A stretch of 64,000 nucleotides of DNA from Cupriavidus sp. (GTDB lineage Bacteria; Pseudomonadota; Gammaproteobacteria; Burkholderiales; Burkholderiaceae): NCBI GenBank assembly GCA_031180665.1, contig JAPSLP010000015.1, positions 1-64,000 on the forward strand, in the 5' to 3' direction. The notes under the pieces are model-generated. The model did no database searches. It had not been told where the DNA came from and saw only the letters and a list, made by a program, of their open reading frames with translations. Made by a program: the position numbers and the translations under genes. Positions within the stretch are counted from its first letter, which is position 1; each line of letters opens with the position of its first letter. This document shows, piece after piece, positions 18,239 through 27,308 of this stretch.

Positions 18239-18574
18239 GGCTGCATCGGTAATCTGGTACCCGCCGCGGGCTCGTCCCGGCGGGCGCAACGGCGAACCGG
18301 AACGGCGGACAGGAACGGCGGATGGAAACGGAACCTGCGCGGAACTGTACGGAACCCGCGCGGAAGCTGCGCCACCGATGTAACGGTTGACGCACCCGCC
18401 ACTGTAGACCATCGGCCACGGCCACAGTTCGGCGCGGCGTCGGCAACAACCCCGGACGGCGGCGGCGGCGGGGACTGCAAGGCGCGGCTCTGCGCGCGGC
18501 GCATTATCCGTCATTGCCCGGGGAATGCCTCCCCGTTCCGCTATAATTCACGGTTTTCAAAGCGCAAGAACACC
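18239..18574. other. Divergent intergenic region, NlpD-like gene / prfB
   Basis: 336 bp with no convincing gene. It holds degenerate GGAACGGCGGA repeats (about 18295-18330), a G-rich run (GGCGGCGGCGGCGG, near 18458-18472) and the prfB promoter at its right end, where a consensus TATAAT -10 box is at 18542-18547. No good -35 box is found 16-18 bp before it. Confidence 0.5.
18542..18547 (+). promoter_or_regulatory. Consensus -10 box of prfB
   Basis: TATAAT, 27 bp before the prfB ATG. It is the only perfect -10 hexamer in the region; the -35 is weak, the nearest candidate TTGCCC being 22 bp away. Confidence 0.5.
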
Positions 18575-19679
18575 ATGGAAGCAGAACGCCTCAACGCCAT
18601 CTCCGGCGCCATCTCCGATCTCCGTTCCCGGACGGAAGATCTACGGGGGTATCTTTGACTACGACGTCAAGGTAGGACGTCTGGCCGAAGTCAACGGCGA
18701 ACTGGAGGACCCCGAGGTCTGGAACAACCCGAAGCGGGCCCAGGATCTCGGCAAGGAAAAGAAGATGCTCGAAGGCGTGGTCCAGGTACTGGGCAAGCTG
18801 ACCGAGGATCTGGAAAGCGCTCAGGAGCTGTTCGAGCTCGCGCGTGAAGAAGGCGACGACGACACGCTGGTGTCGATCGAAGAGGACGTCAAGGGCTTCG
18901 AGGCGGCGGTCGCCGACATGGAGTTCCGCCGCATGTTCTCCGGCCAGCTCGATCAGGCCAATGCCTTCATCGATATCCAGGCCGGCGCCGGCGGTACCGA
19001 GGCGTGCGACTGGGCCTCGATGCTGCTGCGCCAGTACCTGAAGTACTGCGAGCGCAAGGGCTTCAAGGCCGAAGTGCTGGAAGAATCCGAGGGCGATGTC
19101 GCCGGCATCAAGAGCGCCACGATCAAGGTCGAGGGCGAATACGCGTTCGGCTATCTGCGCACCGAAACCGGCGTGCACCGGCTGGTGCGCAAGTCGCCGT
19201 TCGATTCGTCGGGCGGCCGGCATACCTCGTTCTCGTCGGTGTTCGTCTATCCGGAGGTCGACGACTCGTTCGAGGTCGAGATCAATCCGGCGGACCTGCG
19301 CGTCGATACCTATCGCGCCTCGGGCGCGGGTGGCCAGCACATCAACAAGACCGATTCGGCGGTGCGGATCACGCATATCCCGACCGGCATCGTCGTGCAG
19401 TGCCAGAACGACCGCTCGCAGCACCGCAACCGCGCCGAGGCGATGTCGATGCTCAAGTCGCGCCTGTACGAGCACGAGATGCGCAAGCGCCAGGCCGAGG
19501 CCGACAAGCTCGAATCGACCAAGACCGATGTGGGCTGGGGCCACCAGATCCGCTCGTACGTGCTGGACCAGAGCCGCATCAAGGACCTGCGCACCAACGT
19601 CGAAATGTCCAACACGCAGAAGGTGCTGGACGGCGACCTGGACACCTTCATCGAAGCGAGCCTGAAACAGGGCCTGTAA
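18575..19679 (+). CDS. prfB: Peptide chain release factor 2, programmed +1 frameshift
   Basis: Begins at ATG 18575 and reads 27 codons to an in-frame TGA at 18656-18658, set in CGGGGGTATCTTTGAC: a Shine-Dalgarno-like GGGGG, the slippery CTT and the TGA C stop context. A +1 shift (skipping T at 18656) continues from GAC at 18657 to TAA at 19677-19679, giving 367 residues, the normal RF2 length. The codon-recognition SPF ([12 protein letters not shown]) and the catalytic GGQ ([12 protein letters not shown]) are present. RF2 ends translation at UGA and UAA; low RF2 slows termination at the internal UGA and favours the shift, so it regulates itself. A 10-bp tandem repeat begins at the stop codon. 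Confidence 0.97.
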
Positions 19680-19730
19680 GGGCCTGCAAGGGCCTGCAAG
19701 GGCCTGCAAGGGCCTGCAAGGGCCTGCAAG
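19671..19730. repeat. 10-bp tandem repeat growing from the prfB stop codon
   Basis: GGCCTGTAAG at 19671-19680 contains the prfB TAA; it is followed by five perfect GGCCTGCAAG units (19681-19730). The later units differ from the first by T to C, which removes the stop. The array is outside the coding frame. Confidence 0.9.
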
Positions 19731-19839
19731 CGCAGGACCGAGCGTTGCAGCACCAGCAGGACCGGCGCCCGATCGCGCCACCCATCCCGCGGCGCGGCCG
19801 TGCCGCGGGGTCCGACCTCTCTCCGCCAGGGCGATATCC

Positions 19840-20622
19840 ATGACCACAGCCGCATCGACTGACGCATCGACTGACGCATCCCACCTGATCATCGTCACCG
19901 GCGCCTCGCGCGGCCTGGGCGCCGCCCTGGTGCGCGCGCTGATGGCCCCGGGCAATCGGCTGGTATGCGTGGCGCGCAGCCGCAATGCGGAACTGGAGCA
20001 GGCCGCGCAGGCCAGCGGCGTGCCGATCGCCTGGCACCTGCAGGACCTGTCGAAACCCGCGCAGGCGGCGAGCTGGCTGGCGAGCGTGCTCGACAGCGTC
20101 GACGCCCCCGCCAGTGCCACGCTGGTGCTGAACGCCGGCGTGATCGAACCGATCGCGCCGATCGCCGAGCTGCAGGAGGCCACGCTGGTGCCGCACCTGA
20201 TGACCAACCTGGTGTCGCCGATGACGATGACCGCGGCCTTCCTGGCGCGCAGCGAGCGCTTCGGCTGCCCCCGCAAGGTGCTGGCGATCTCGTCCGGCGC
20301 CGCGCGCCGGCCGGTCGAAGGCTGGAGCGCCTACTGCGCCGGCAAGGCCGCACTGGACATGTTCGTGCGCTCGGTCAATGCCGAGTACGCGTCGGTACCG
20401 CCCGAGCGCGGCGTGCGCGCGGTGGCGCTGGCCCCGGGCGTGGTCGATACCGGCATGCAGGCCGCGATCCGCCAGGCCGACTTCGCGCAGGTCGAACGCT
20501 TCCGCTCGCTCAAGGCGAACGCGCAGCTGACCAGCCCCGACGAGGCCGCTGCCCGCATCGCCGCCTATCTGCAGCGCGCCGACTTCGGCAGCACCGAACT
20601 CGACGATATCCGCAATACCTGA
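19840..20622 (+). CDS. Short-chain dehydrogenase/reductase
   Basis: 260 residues of the classical SDR fold. The NAD(P)-binding TGASRGLG is near residue 25, LNAGVIEP is the NAG motif, and the catalytic Ser-Tyr-Lys are in [25 protein letters not shown]. The sequence resembles the YueD/sepiapterin-reductase-like group, whose members reduce diketones such as benzil in vitro; the natural substrate is not known. It sits between prfB and lysS on the same strand, 160 bp after prfB and 41 bp before lysS. A short [15 protein letters not shown] lead at the N-terminus is repetitive. Confidence 0.85.
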   Translation: MTTAASTDASTDASHLIIVTGASRGLGAALVRALMAPGNRLVCVARSRNAELEQAAQASGVPIAWHLQDLSKPAQAASWLASVLDSVDAPASATLVLNAGVIEPIAPIAELQEATLVPHLMTNLVSPMTMTAAFLARSERFGCPRKVLAISSGAARRPVEGWSAYCAGKAALDMFVRSVNAEYASVPPERGVRAVALAPGVVDTGMQAAIRQADFAQVERFRSLKANAQLTSPDEAAARIAAYLQRADFGSTELDDIRNT

Positions 20623-20663
20623 CTTTCCCGCGCGGCCTCCGTGCCCCGCCCTTTGACGACATC

Positions 20664-22196
20664 ATGACCGAACCCACCCGCGCGCCTGCCGAGCAGGCCC
20701 CCGCCGTCGACGAAAACAAGATCATTGCCGAACGGCGCGAGAAGCTGCAGGCGCTGCGCCAGCAAGGCGTCGCCTTCCCCAACGACTTCCGCCCGACTCA
20801 CCAGGCAGCCAGCCTGCACGCGCAGTACGGCGACGCCGACCAGGCCGCACTCGAGGCCAATCCCGTCGAGGTCGCGGTGGCCGGCCGCATGATGCTCAAG
20901 CGCGTGATGGGCAAGGCCAGCTTCGCCACGGTGCAGGACGGCAGCGGCCAGATCCAGTTCTACATCACGCGCGACAAGGTCGGCGAAGAGGTCTACGCCA
21001 ACTTCAAGCACTGGGACCTGGGCGACATCGTCAGCGCACGCGGGCTGCTGTTCCGCACCAACAAGGGCGAACTGTCGGTGCAGGTGCAGGAGCTGCGCCT
21101 GCTGTCGAAGTCGCTGCGGCCGCTGCCGGACAAGTTCCACGGCCTGGCCGACCAGGAGATGAAGTACCGCCAGCGCTATGTCGACCTGATCGTCTCGCCG
21201 GAAACGCGCGCGACCTTCCGCGCCCGCACCGAGGCGATCTCGTCGCTGCGCCGCCATATGGCCGAGGCCGGCTTCATGGAGGTGGAAACGCCGATGCTGC
21301 ATCCGATTCCGGGCGGCGCCGCGGCCAAGCCCTTCATCACGCACCACAACGCGCTGGACATGCAGATGTTCCTGCGCATCGCCCCCGAGCTCTATCTGAA
21401 GCGGCTGATCGTCGGCGGCTTCGAGCGCGTGTTCGAGATCAACCGCAATTTCCGCAACGAGGGGGTCAGCCCGCGCCACAACCCCGAGTTCACGATGATG
21501 GAGTTCTACGCGGCCTATACCGACTACCGGTGGCTGATGGACTTCACCGAGGACCTGATCCGCAAGGCCGCGATCGATGCGCGCGGCAGCGCGACGCTGA
21601 CCTATCAGGGACGCGAGCTGGACCTGTCCAAGCCCTTCCACCGGCTGACCATCACGCAGGCGATCCAGAAGTACGCGCCGCAGTACACCGATGCGCAGCT
21701 GGCCGATGCCGACTTCCTGCGCGCGGAGCTCAAGACGTTCGGCGTCAACACCAGCGCGCCGCAATTCCTCAACGCGGGCCTGGGCACGCTGCAACTGGTG
21801 CTGTTCGAGGAGACCGCCGAGAGCCAGCTGTGGGAGCCGACCTTCATCGTCGACTATCCGGTCGAGGTGTCGCCGCTGGCGCGCGCCTCCGATACGGTGC
21901 CCGGCATCACCGAGCGGTTCGAGCTGTTCATCACCGGCCGCGAAATCGCCAATGGCTTCTCGGAACTGAACGATGCCGAAGACCAGGCCGAGCGCTTCCG
22001 CAAGCAGGTCGAGCAAAAGGATGCGGGCGACGAGGAGGCGATGTACTTCGATGCCGACTATATCCGCGCGCTCGAGTACGGCATGCCGCCGACGGGCGGC
22101 TGCGGCATCGGCATCGACCGCCTGGTGATGCTGCTGACCGACAGCCCGAATATCCGCGACGTGATTCTGTTCCCGCACCTGCGGCGCGAGGACTGA
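20664..22196 (+). CDS. lysS: Lysyl-tRNA synthetase (class II)
   Basis: 510 residues. The N-terminal OB-fold anticodon domain (about 60-165; [22 protein letters not shown]) is followed by the class II catalytic core: motif 1 around [26 protein letters not shown], motif 2 [24 protein letters not shown] (partial), and motif 3 [17 protein letters not shown]. It charges tRNA-Lys in the cytoplasm. Adjacent to prfB, as in many proteobacteria. Confidence 0.97.
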   Translation: MTEPTRAPAEQAPAVDENKIIAERREKLQALRQQGVAFPNDFRPTHQAASLHAQYGDADQAALEANPVEVAVAGRMMLKRVMGKASFATVQDGSGQIQFYITRDKVGEEVYANFKHWDLGDIVSARGLLFRTNKGELSVQVQELRLLSKSLRPLPDKFHGLADQEMKYRQRYVDLIVSPETRATFRARTEAISSLRRHMAEAGFMEVETPMLHPIPGGAAAKPFITHHNALDMQMFLRIAPELYLKRLIVGGFERVFEINRNFRNEGVSPRHNPEFTMMEFYAAYTDYRWLMDFTEDLIRKAAIDARGSATLTYQGRELDLSKPFHRLTITQAIQKYAPQYTDAQLADADFLRAELKTFGVNTSAPQFLNAGLGTLQLVLFEETAESQLWEPTFIVDYPVEVSPLARASDTVPGITERFELFITGREIANGFSELNDAEDQAERFRKQVEQKDAGDEEAMYFDADYIRALEYGMPPTGGCGIGIDRLVMLLTDSPNIRDVILFPHLRRED

Positions 22197-22208
22197 GGCG
22201 GCAAGGGG

Positions 22209-22232
22209 GCGCCGCCTCGAGGCCGGCGGCGC
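22209..22232 (+). terminator. Hairpin after lysS
   Basis: GCGCCGCC (22209-22216) and GGCGGCGC (22225-22232) with an 8-base loop, 12 bp after the lysS stop. It lacks a T-run, so termination may be weak or Rho-assisted. Confidence 0.4.
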
Positions 22233-22267
22233 TTCATGTACCGCCGGCGTGCTGCCTTAGAACCGGC

Positions 22268-22393
22268 TCAGCATGGGCCGAACCACAGGCAGAAGTCAGG
22301 GGGAAAGATCTCGGTCAACGCGGGTTCCGCCTGGGCCGTCGCGCCGGCCGCGACCAAAGCACACGCGATACCGATCTTGATCAAAGTCCGCAT
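22268..22393 (-). CDS. Tiny secreted Cys-containing peptide, 41 aa
   Basis: A short gene running from ATG 22393 to TGA 22268. The product starts MRTLIKIGIACALVAAGATAQA, a clear Sec signal peptide with cleavage expected after AQA, leaving about 19 residues ending FPPDFCLWFGPC. Two cysteines seven residues apart could form a small disulphide loop. GCGAGGTG, about 8 bp before the ATG, is a good ribosome site, and a TTGACT-17-TATCAA promoter lies 119 bp upstream. A second peptide with the same design is encoded 358 bp upstream on the same strand. I recognise no family; a secreted effector, signal or bacteriocin-like peptide are all possible. Confidence 0.6.
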   Translation of the reverse strand: MRTLIKIGIACALVAAGATAQAEPALTEIFPPDFCLWFGPC

Positions 22394-22511
22394 CTACAAC
22401 ACCTCGCCATCCATACCGACCATCAGCACCATTTACGCGGCAAGAGCAACATGCCGCATCCGCCCCGGACACTGTCAACCCCATCCACGCAGCGGTCGTC
22501 GCGGTTCATCA

Positions 22512-22540
22512 TTGATATTGGCCGCAGTCGCCAAAGTCAA
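22512..22540 (-). promoter_or_regulatory. Promoter of the 41-aa peptide gene
   Basis: On the minus strand, -35 TTGACT (22540-22535), 17-bp spacer, -10 TATCAA (22517-22512). It implies a leader of about 110 nt. The -10 is identical to that proposed for the 68-aa peptide gene. The rest of 22394-22750 contains a perfect hairpin (22608-22630) and nothing else recognised. Confidence 0.5.
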
Positions 22541-22607
22541 TGTCTTTCGCCCTTGCATGGCTTAACTCGCATTCTCTTCGCGCGCGCGGCCGCAGGCTGA
22601 AATGCAA

Positions 22608-22630
22608 CGCGGCGGCAATTTGCCGCCGCG
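22608..22630 (-). terminator. Perfect hairpin between the two small peptide genes
   Basis: CGCGGCGGCAA and TTGCCGCCGCG form an 11-bp perfect inverted repeat around one base (9-bp GC-rich stem with a 5-base AT loop in RNA). It lies 121 bp after the 68-aa gene and 68 bp before the promoter of the 41-aa gene, so it probably ends the first transcript. There is no T-run. Confidence 0.45.
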
Positions 22631-22750
22631 TGTCACGATCATCGAACACCCCCGGGTCAGCCAACGCAGCTACAGGCGGTTTGCCGCCTTGCTGCAGAGC
22701 GCCATGCGGTGGCTTGCCGGAGCTTTGAACCTATGCACCGGCCCCTCCTG

Positions 22751-22957
22751 TCAGCCGCCGTTCTCGCCGATCTGGATCTGGATCTCGTACGGGTTCCAGG
22801 GCGGTTCGCACCAGAGGTCCCAACACTCATTTCCCAGCACGGTGTGCACGGAGATCTCCTGATGTCCCTGCGTGGCCGGGCGTACCTCCTGAGCCTGGGC
22901 CACTGCGCCGACGGTGACAAATGCACCCGCCGCCAATAACTTGAAAAACAACCGCAT
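22751..22957 (-). CDS. Small secreted Trp/Cys peptide, 68 aa
   Basis: Starts at ATG 22957 with a strong AGGAGGAGA ribosome site 5-13 bp upstream. The first 23 residues (MRLFFKLLAAGAFVTVGAVA, then QAQ) form a Sec signal peptide; the mature part of about 45 residues contains HTVLGNECWDLWCEPPWNPY, with two cysteines and three tryptophans, and ends GENGG. It shares design with the 41-aa peptide downstream (signal ending AQA/AQ, a pair of Cys with Trp between) but no clear sequence homology beyond that. An upstream in-frame ATG at 22996 would destroy the signal peptide. Function unknown. Confidence 0.65.
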   Translation of the reverse strand: MRLFFKLLAAGAFVTVGAVAQAQEVRPATQGHQEISVHTVLGNECWDLWCEPPWNPYEIQIQIGENGG

Positions 22958-22983
22958 CGCACTCTCCTCCTGCTGCTGCAAAC

Positions 22984-23006
22984 AAAAAAAGCGCATCGTA
23001 CGCGCT
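22984..23006 (-). terminator. Leader terminator before the 68-aa peptide gene
   Basis: On the minus strand, AGCGCGT-ACG-ATGCGCT (one G-U pair) followed by a run of seven T. It lies 27 bp before the 68-aa gene and downstream of its proposed promoter, so it would stop transcription inside the leader unless prevented. It might alternatively close a short RNA of about 70 nt. Confidence 0.5.
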
Positions 23007-23061
23007 CATCCGAGCGTGCTCGCGTCATCGCGTTCCGACGACGGAGCCGCGCTCTGGGGTA

Positions 23062-23090
23062 TTGATAGAAGGGTCAGCAGCTTTGTGCAA
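23062..23090 (-). promoter_or_regulatory. Promoter of the 68-aa peptide gene
   Basis: On the minus strand, -35 TTGCAC (23090-23085), 17-bp spacer, -10 TATCAA (23067-23062). Transcription would start near 23055, about 100 nt before the ATG. The stretch 22958-23203 otherwise shows no gene. Confidence 0.45.
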
Positions 23091-23203
23091 GCAACTCTCG
23101 CCAAAAACCGAAAGGAGTCGGATTTTCGGCATCCGTGTCGCCCCATTGGGAGGCGTCGAAAGCGCTGTGCGGCGCGCCGCGGGCATGGCGCAATCGCTGG
23201 TCG

Positions 23204-23248
23204 CAGACAAGACGACGCCGGCTTGATGCCGGCGTCGTCTTGTCTGCG
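23204..23248 (-). terminator. Perfect 20-bp stem ending the isc operon
   Basis: Bases 23204-23223 are the exact reverse complement of 23229-23248, with a 5-base loop TTGAT. The stem core is GACGACGCCGGC. It begins 18 bp after the iscX stop codon. There is no T-run on either side, but a 20-bp perfect stem is unusually strong and should block exonucleases and read-through. Confidence 0.6.
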
Positions 23249-23266
23249 CAGATGTCCCGTCGCGAC

Positions 23267-23461
23267 CTATTGCGCTTCCTCGATCCACGCGGCCTGGATG
23301 GCTTCGAGGATCTTTTCGCCGGAGCGCTCGGGCAGGTCGTCGAAGCCATCCAGCTCCAGCACCCAGCGGCGCAGATCGGTAAAGCGCACGGTCAGCGGGT
23401 CGACCTCGGGGTACTTGTCGTACAGCGCCGCGGCGATGTCAAAGGTGTCCGTCCATTTCAT
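23267..23461 (-). CDS. iscX: Fe-S assembly protein IscX
   Basis: 64 residues from ATG 23461 (MKWTDTFDIAAALYDKYPEVDP), the usual length. The acidic winged-helix protein binds IscS and may act as an iron-dependent regulator of cysteine desulfurase; conserved features here are KYPEVDPLTVRFTDLRRWVLEL and the C-terminal EAIQAAWIEE. Last gene of the isc operon, 51 bp after fdx, followed by a strong hairpin. A longer in-frame frame upstream overlaps fdx and is not the real start. Confidence 0.93.
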   Translation of the reverse strand: MKWTDTFDIAAALYDKYPEVDPLTVRFTDLRRWVLELDGFDDLPERSGEKILEAIQAAWIEEAQ

Positions 23462-23511
23462 CAGGGTTCTCCAATTTCTGCGTTCGCCATGGAAAGGCTG
23501 GGGCGCAAGCC

Positions 23512-23850
23512 TCAGTGGCCTTCCTTGGCGTGATTGATGGTGTATTTGGGAATCTCGATGGTCAGGTCTTCGTCGGCGACGATGGCCTGGCAGGACAGCC
23601 GGGAGTTCGGTTCGAGGCCCCACGCCTTGTCGAGCAGGTCCTCCTCCTTCTCTTCGGCTTCGTTCAGCGAATTGAAGCCCTCACGCACCACCACGTGGCA
23701 GGTGGTGCAGGCGCACGACTTCTCGCAGGCGTGCTCGATCTCGATGTCATGCTCGAGCAGCACGTCGCAGATGCTGGTGCCCTTCTTCGCTTCGATCACG
23801 GCGCCCTCGGGGCAGTATTCGGCATGGGGCAGTACGACAATCTGTGGCAT
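23512..23850 (-). CDS. fdx: ISC-type 2Fe-2S ferredoxin
   Basis: 112 residues. The 2Fe-2S ligands are in HACEKSCACTTCHVVV (C-x5-C-x2-C pattern) plus a fourth Cys in RLSCQAIV. N-terminal PQIVVLPHAEYCPEG is typical of the ISC ferredoxin. It supplies electrons for cluster assembly on IscU. It lies between hscA and iscX in the canonical order, 35 bp after hscA. Confidence 0.95.
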   Translation of the reverse strand: MPQIVVLPHAEYCPEGAVIEAKKGTSICDVLLEHDIEIEHACEKSCACTTCHVVVREGFNSLNEAEEKEEDLLDKAWGLEPNSRLSCQAIVADEDLTIEIPKYTINHAKEGH

Positions 23851-23885
23851 ATCGGGTCCTGAATTGGGGGTAGCGGGCGGCGTCT

Positions 23886-25751
23886 TCAGCCGAGGTCCTG
23901 CACGTTGCGGCCGGCCAGCGCCTGCTTGATCGAGCGGTCCATGCGCCGGGCCGCAAACTCGTCGGTGCCGCGCGACAGCGTTTCGATCGCCGCCTTGATC
24001 GCCAGATGGTCGTCACCGCGAGCGGTTTCGCCCACGCGCGTCATCAGGGCATCGATCTCGGCCCGCTCGTCGTCCGACAGCAGATCGCCGTCGGCCCGCA
24101 GCGCGGCACGCGTGGCTTCGAGCAGCCGCTCGGCCTCGACACGCTCCTCTGCCAAGGCGCGGCTCTTCATATCGTGTTCGGCCTCGCGGAAGCTGTCCTG
24201 CAGCATCCGCGCGATATCGTCGTCGCCCAGCCCGTACGAGGGCTTGACGGCAATCGAAGCCTCGACGCCCGACTGCATCTCGCGCGCCGACACCGACAGC
24301 AGGCCGTCGGCATCGACCTGATAGGTCACGCGGATACGGGCGGCGCCGGCCACCATCGGCGGAATGCCGCGCAGCTCGAAGCGCGCCAGCGAACGGCAGT
24401 CGCTCGCCAGTTCGCGCTCGCCCTGCAGCACGTGGATCGCCATCGCGGTCTGGCCGTCCTTGAAGGTGGTGAACTCCTGCGCGCGCGCGACGGGAATGGT
24501 GCTGTTGCGGGGAATGATCTTCTCGACCAGGCCGCCCATGGTTTCGACGCCCAGCGACAGCGGGATCACGTCGAGCAGCAGCCAGTCGTCGCCCGGCGCG
24601 TTGTTGCCGGCCAGCAGATTGGCCTGCATCGCGGCGCCCAGCGCGACCACCTTGTCCGGATCGAGATTGGTCAGCGGCGGCTGGCCGAAGAAATCGGCGA
24701 CTGCCTTGCGGATCGACGGCATGCGCGTGGCGCCGCCCACCAGCACCACGCCCTTGACCTCATCGGGGGCCACGCCGGCATCGCGCAGCGCCTTGCGCAC
24801 AGGCGCCAGCGTCTTCTGCACCAGATGCGCGGTCATTTCGCGGAACTGCTCGACGCTCAAGGGCAGATGGACGATCTCGCCGGTCGTCAGCACTGCGTCG
24901 ATGACGGTGCTGTCCGCATCCGACAGCGCTTCCTTGGCAGCGCGCGCGCGCACCATCAGCAGGCGGGTGTCCTCAGCCGACAGCGGCTGCAGGCCGGCCT
25001 GCTCGACGATCCAGCAAAGCAGGCGCTGGTCGAAGTCGTCGCCGCCCAGCGCGGAATCGCCACCGGTCGCCATCACCTCGAAGACGCCCTTGGTCAGCTT
25101 GAGGACCGAGATATCGAAGGTGCCACCGCCCAGGTCATAGACCGCGTAGATCCCTTCCGAGGCGTTGTCGAGCCCGTAGGCGATCGCCGCCGCGGTCGGC
25201 TCGTTCAGCAGGCGCAGCACTTCGAGGCCGGCCAGACGCGCGGCGTCCTTGGTCGCCTGGCGCTGCGCGTCGTCGAAATAGGCAGGCACCGTGATCACCG
25301 CGCCGACCAGGTCGTCGCCCAGCGCATCCTCGGCGCGCTGGCGCAGCGTGGCCAGGATCTCCGCCGACACCTCGACCGGGCTCTTGATGCCGGCGACGGT
25401 CTTGATCTGCAGCATGCCGGGCGCGTCGACGAAATCGTACGGGCTGTGCTCGATATGCGCGACGTCATGCAGGCCACGGCCCATGAAGCGCTTGACCGAG
25501 ACGATGGTGTTCTTGGGATCGCGCACCGCCTCTTCCTGGGCGCGGAAGCCGATCTGCGCGGTGTGGTTCGGCAGATAGCGCACCACCGACGGCAGCAGCG
25601 CGCGGCCGCTCTCGTCGGCCAGCACCTCGGGAATGCTGTTGCGAACGGCCGCCACCAGCGAATTGGTGGTGCCAAGGTCGATACCGACCGCGAGCCGTCG
25701 CTGGTGGGGTGCCGGCGACATGCCGGGTTCGGAAATCTGGAGCAGTGCCAT
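23886..25751 (-). CDS. hscA: Fe-S assembly Hsp70 chaperone HscA
   Basis: 621 residues from ATG 25751 ([10 protein letters not shown]), matching HscA length; a longer upstream frame is not supported. The Hsp70 ATPase domain shows [12 protein letters not shown] near residue 23, [14 protein letters not shown] and [16 protein letters not shown]; the substrate-binding domain follows from about residue 380. HscA uses ATP, stimulated by HscB, to help release the cluster from IscU by binding its LPPVK loop, which is present in the IscU encoded here. Confidence 0.96.
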   Translation of the reverse strand: MALLQISEPGMSPAPHQRRLAVGIDLGTTNSLVAAVRNSIPEVLADESGRALLPSVVRYLPNHTAQIGFRAQEEAVRDPKNTIVSVKRFMGRGLHDVAHIEHSPYDFVDAPGMLQIKTVAGIKSPVEVSAEILATLRQRAEDALGDDLVGAVITVPAYFDDAQRQATKDAARLAGLEVLRLLNEPTAAAIAYGLDNASEGIYAVYDLGGGTFDISVLKLTKGVFEVMATGGDSALGGDDFDQRLLCWIVEQAGLQPLSAEDTRLLMVRARAAKEALSDADSTVIDAVLTTGEIVHLPLSVEQFREMTAHLVQKTLAPVRKALRDAGVAPDEVKGVVLVGGATRMPSIRKAVADFFGQPPLTNLDPDKVVALGAAMQANLLAGNNAPGDDWLLLDVIPLSLGVETMGGLVEKIIPRNSTIPVARAQEFTTFKDGQTAMAIHVLQGERELASDCRSLARFELRGIPPMVAGAARIRVTYQVDADGLLSVSAREMQSGVEASIAVKPSYGLGDDDIARMLQDSFREAEHDMKSRALAEERVEAERLLEATRAALRADGDLLSDDERAEIDALMTRVGETARGDDHLAIKAAIETLSRGTDEFAARRMDRSIKQALAGRNVQDLG

Positions 25752-25874
25752 GTCAATCTTCTGTTGTCGGGGCAGGCAGCGCGATGGCCGGGCGAAGGCC
25801 CAAGGCAAGCCGCCGGAATACCCCCTTTTGCCGGGGCGCCATTGTGTCATGGCCCCCGCGATGGTGCCGCCGCG

Positions 25875-26393
25875 CTAGCTCTCGAGGCGGTCGATCGCCT
25901 CGCTGGCGTCGTGTTCGATCTTCTCGACGAACATCAGCTGGCGCGCCGCGGCGGCCGCGGCCTCGTCGTCGCCGGCATCGAGCAAGCTGCCGAGCGCGCG
26001 CTGGCGTTCGCGCTTTTCCTGGCGCAGCGAGCGCAGCAGCGCGTCCAGCGCCGCGGCGTCGCGCTGCTGTGCCGCGTCCTGCAGCGCCTCGCGCCATTCC
26101 ATCTGCTGCATCAGGAATTCGGGCGCCATGGCCGTATTGTTCTCGGCCTGGATATCGATGCCACGCAGCGACAGCAGATAGATGGCGCGCTTGAGCGGCT
26201 GGCGCAAGGTGCGGTAGGCCTCGTTCGCATGCGCGGCCCATTGCATCGCGACGCGCCGTTCGGCGTCGCCGGCGTGGGCAAAGCGGTCCGGATGGGCCTG
26301 CGATTGCACCGTGCGGTAGGCGGCGTCGAGCGCGGCCTCGTCGACGGTGAAGCGGGCCGGCAGCCCGAACAGGGCGAAGTAATCGTCTTTCAA
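25875..26393 (-). CDS. hscB: Fe-S assembly J-protein HscB
   Basis: 172 residues. The N-terminal J domain begins [21 protein letters not shown] and contains the HPD motif ([15 protein letters not shown]) needed to stimulate HscA; the C-terminal three-helix domain binds IscU. It is separated from iscA by 115 bp holding two hairpins, and is followed by hscA after 123 bp. Canonical isc position. Confidence 0.95.
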   Translation of the reverse strand: MKDDYFALFGLPARFTVDEAALDAAYRTVQSQAHPDRFAHAGDAERRVAMQWAAHANEAYRTLRQPLKRAIYLLSLRGIDIQAENNTAMAPEFLMQQMEWREALQDAAQQRDAAALDALLRSLRQEKRERQRALGSLLDAGDDEAAAAAARQLMFVEKIEHDASEAIDRLES

Positions 26394-26421
26394 GGTAGTC
26401 CTGCTGGAAGGCTATGGCGAA

Positions 26422-26487
26422 GGCGGCGGCGCGCCTCGATGCGAGGCGCCGCCGCCGTGCCCTGCCCTCTCCCGCCAGCGGGAGAGG
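26422..26487 (-). other. Two hairpins between iscA and hscB
   Basis: First, an almost perfect GC-rich stem at 26422-26456 (GGCGGCGGCG..., CGAGGCGCCGCC). Second, CCTCTCCCG-CCAG-CGGGAGAGG at 26466-26487, a perfect 9-bp stem. Together they fill the gap in the isc operon. They may attenuate or define a processing point that sets the ratio of iscRSUA to hscBA-fdx-iscX transcripts. Confidence 0.55.
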
Positions 26488-26508
26488 AACACGCTCAGGC
26501 CGCCGGCC

Positions 26509-26829
26509 TTACACGCGGAACGATTCGCCGCACCCGCACTCGTCCTTGACGTTCGGGTTGTTGAAGCGGAAGCCTTCGTTCAACCCTTCGCGGGCGAAGT
26601 CGAGCTCGGTGCCGTCGATATAGGGCAGGCTCTTGGGATCGACCACCACCTTGACGCCGTGCGACTCGAACACCTGGTCCTCCGGCTGGAGCTCGTCGAC
26701 ATACTCGAGCTTGTACGCCAGGCCGGAACAGCCGGTGGTCTTGACGCCGAGCCGCAGGCCGATGCCCTTGCCCCGGCGGTCCAGATAGCGCGAAACGTGC
26801 TTCGCGGCTTTTTCGGTCAATGTGATCAT
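26509..26829 (-). CDS. iscA: Fe-S cluster carrier IscA
   Basis: 106 residues from ATG 26829 ([16 protein letters not shown]). The A-type carrier cysteines are in [14 protein letters not shown] and the C-terminal DECGCGESF. It accepts clusters or iron and passes them to target proteins. It lies 23 bp after iscU. A longer frame on this strand is a by-product and covers iscU. Confidence 0.96.
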   Translation of the reverse strand: MITLTEKAAKHVSRYLDRRGKGIGLRLGVKTTGCSGLAYKLEYVDELQPEDQVFESHGVKVVVDPKSLPYIDGTELDFAREGLNEGFRFNNPNVKDECGCGESFRV

Positions 26830-26852
26830 CGCTACCACTTCCCTTCGATCGC

Positions 26853-27260
26853 TCAGGCGGCCTGCTGTTGCGTCGGCTCGCCTGCGTGCTTCTTCTTGTA
26901 GTCTTCGACCGCGGCCTTGATCGCGTCCTCGGCCAGGATCGAGCAGTGGATCTTGACCGGCGGCAGCGCCAGTTCCTCGGCGATCTGGGTGTTCTTGATC
27001 TCCAGCGCCTGGTCCACGGTCTTGCCCTTGACCCACTCGGTCACCAGCGACGACGAGGCGATCGCCGAGCCGCAACCGTAGGTCTTGAACTTGGCGTCCT
27101 CGATCACGCCCTGCTCGTTGACCTTGATCTGCAGCTTCATCACGTCGCCGCAAGCGGGCGCGCCCACCATGCCGGTGCCGACGGCGTCGTCGTTCTTGTC
27201 GAACGAGCCGACGTTACGGGGGTTTTCGTAGTGGTCGAGTACCTTGTTGGAGTAAGACAT
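26853..27260 (-). CDS. iscU: Fe-S cluster scaffold IscU
   Basis: 135 residues. Cluster ligands are in [36 protein letters not shown] and [15 protein letters not shown]; the LPPVK loop is the HscA recognition site. The Asp after the first Cys (CGD) is present. IscU holds the nascent 2Fe-2S cluster. It lies 48 bp after iscS. Confidence 0.97.
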   Translation of the reverse strand: MSYSNKVLDHYENPRNVGSFDKNDDAVGTGMVGAPACGDVMKLQIKVNEQGVIEDAKFKTYGCGSAIASSSLVTEWVKGKTVDQALEIKNTQIAEELALPPVKIHCSILAEDAIKAAVEDYKKKHAGEPTQQQAA

Positions 27261-27308
27261 GTTGGCTACCTCTGTGACGTATCTTTTATGGGGTCGGATG
27301 GACAGCGT

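Noticed and set aside
18525-18656. Upstream start for RF2 in the +1 frame ([10 protein letters not shown]...)
   Set aside because: It reads through the promoter and out of the zero frame; the known programmed frameshift from ATG 18575 explains the gene.
22197-22267. tRNA gene or CRISPR leader after lysS
   Set aside because: Only a GC-rich hairpin; no cloverleaf pairing or TpsiC sequence.
23025-23288. 87-codon minus-strand frame before the small peptide
   Set aside because: It runs through the terminator stem and the proposed promoter, with no ribosome site and no protein-like pattern.
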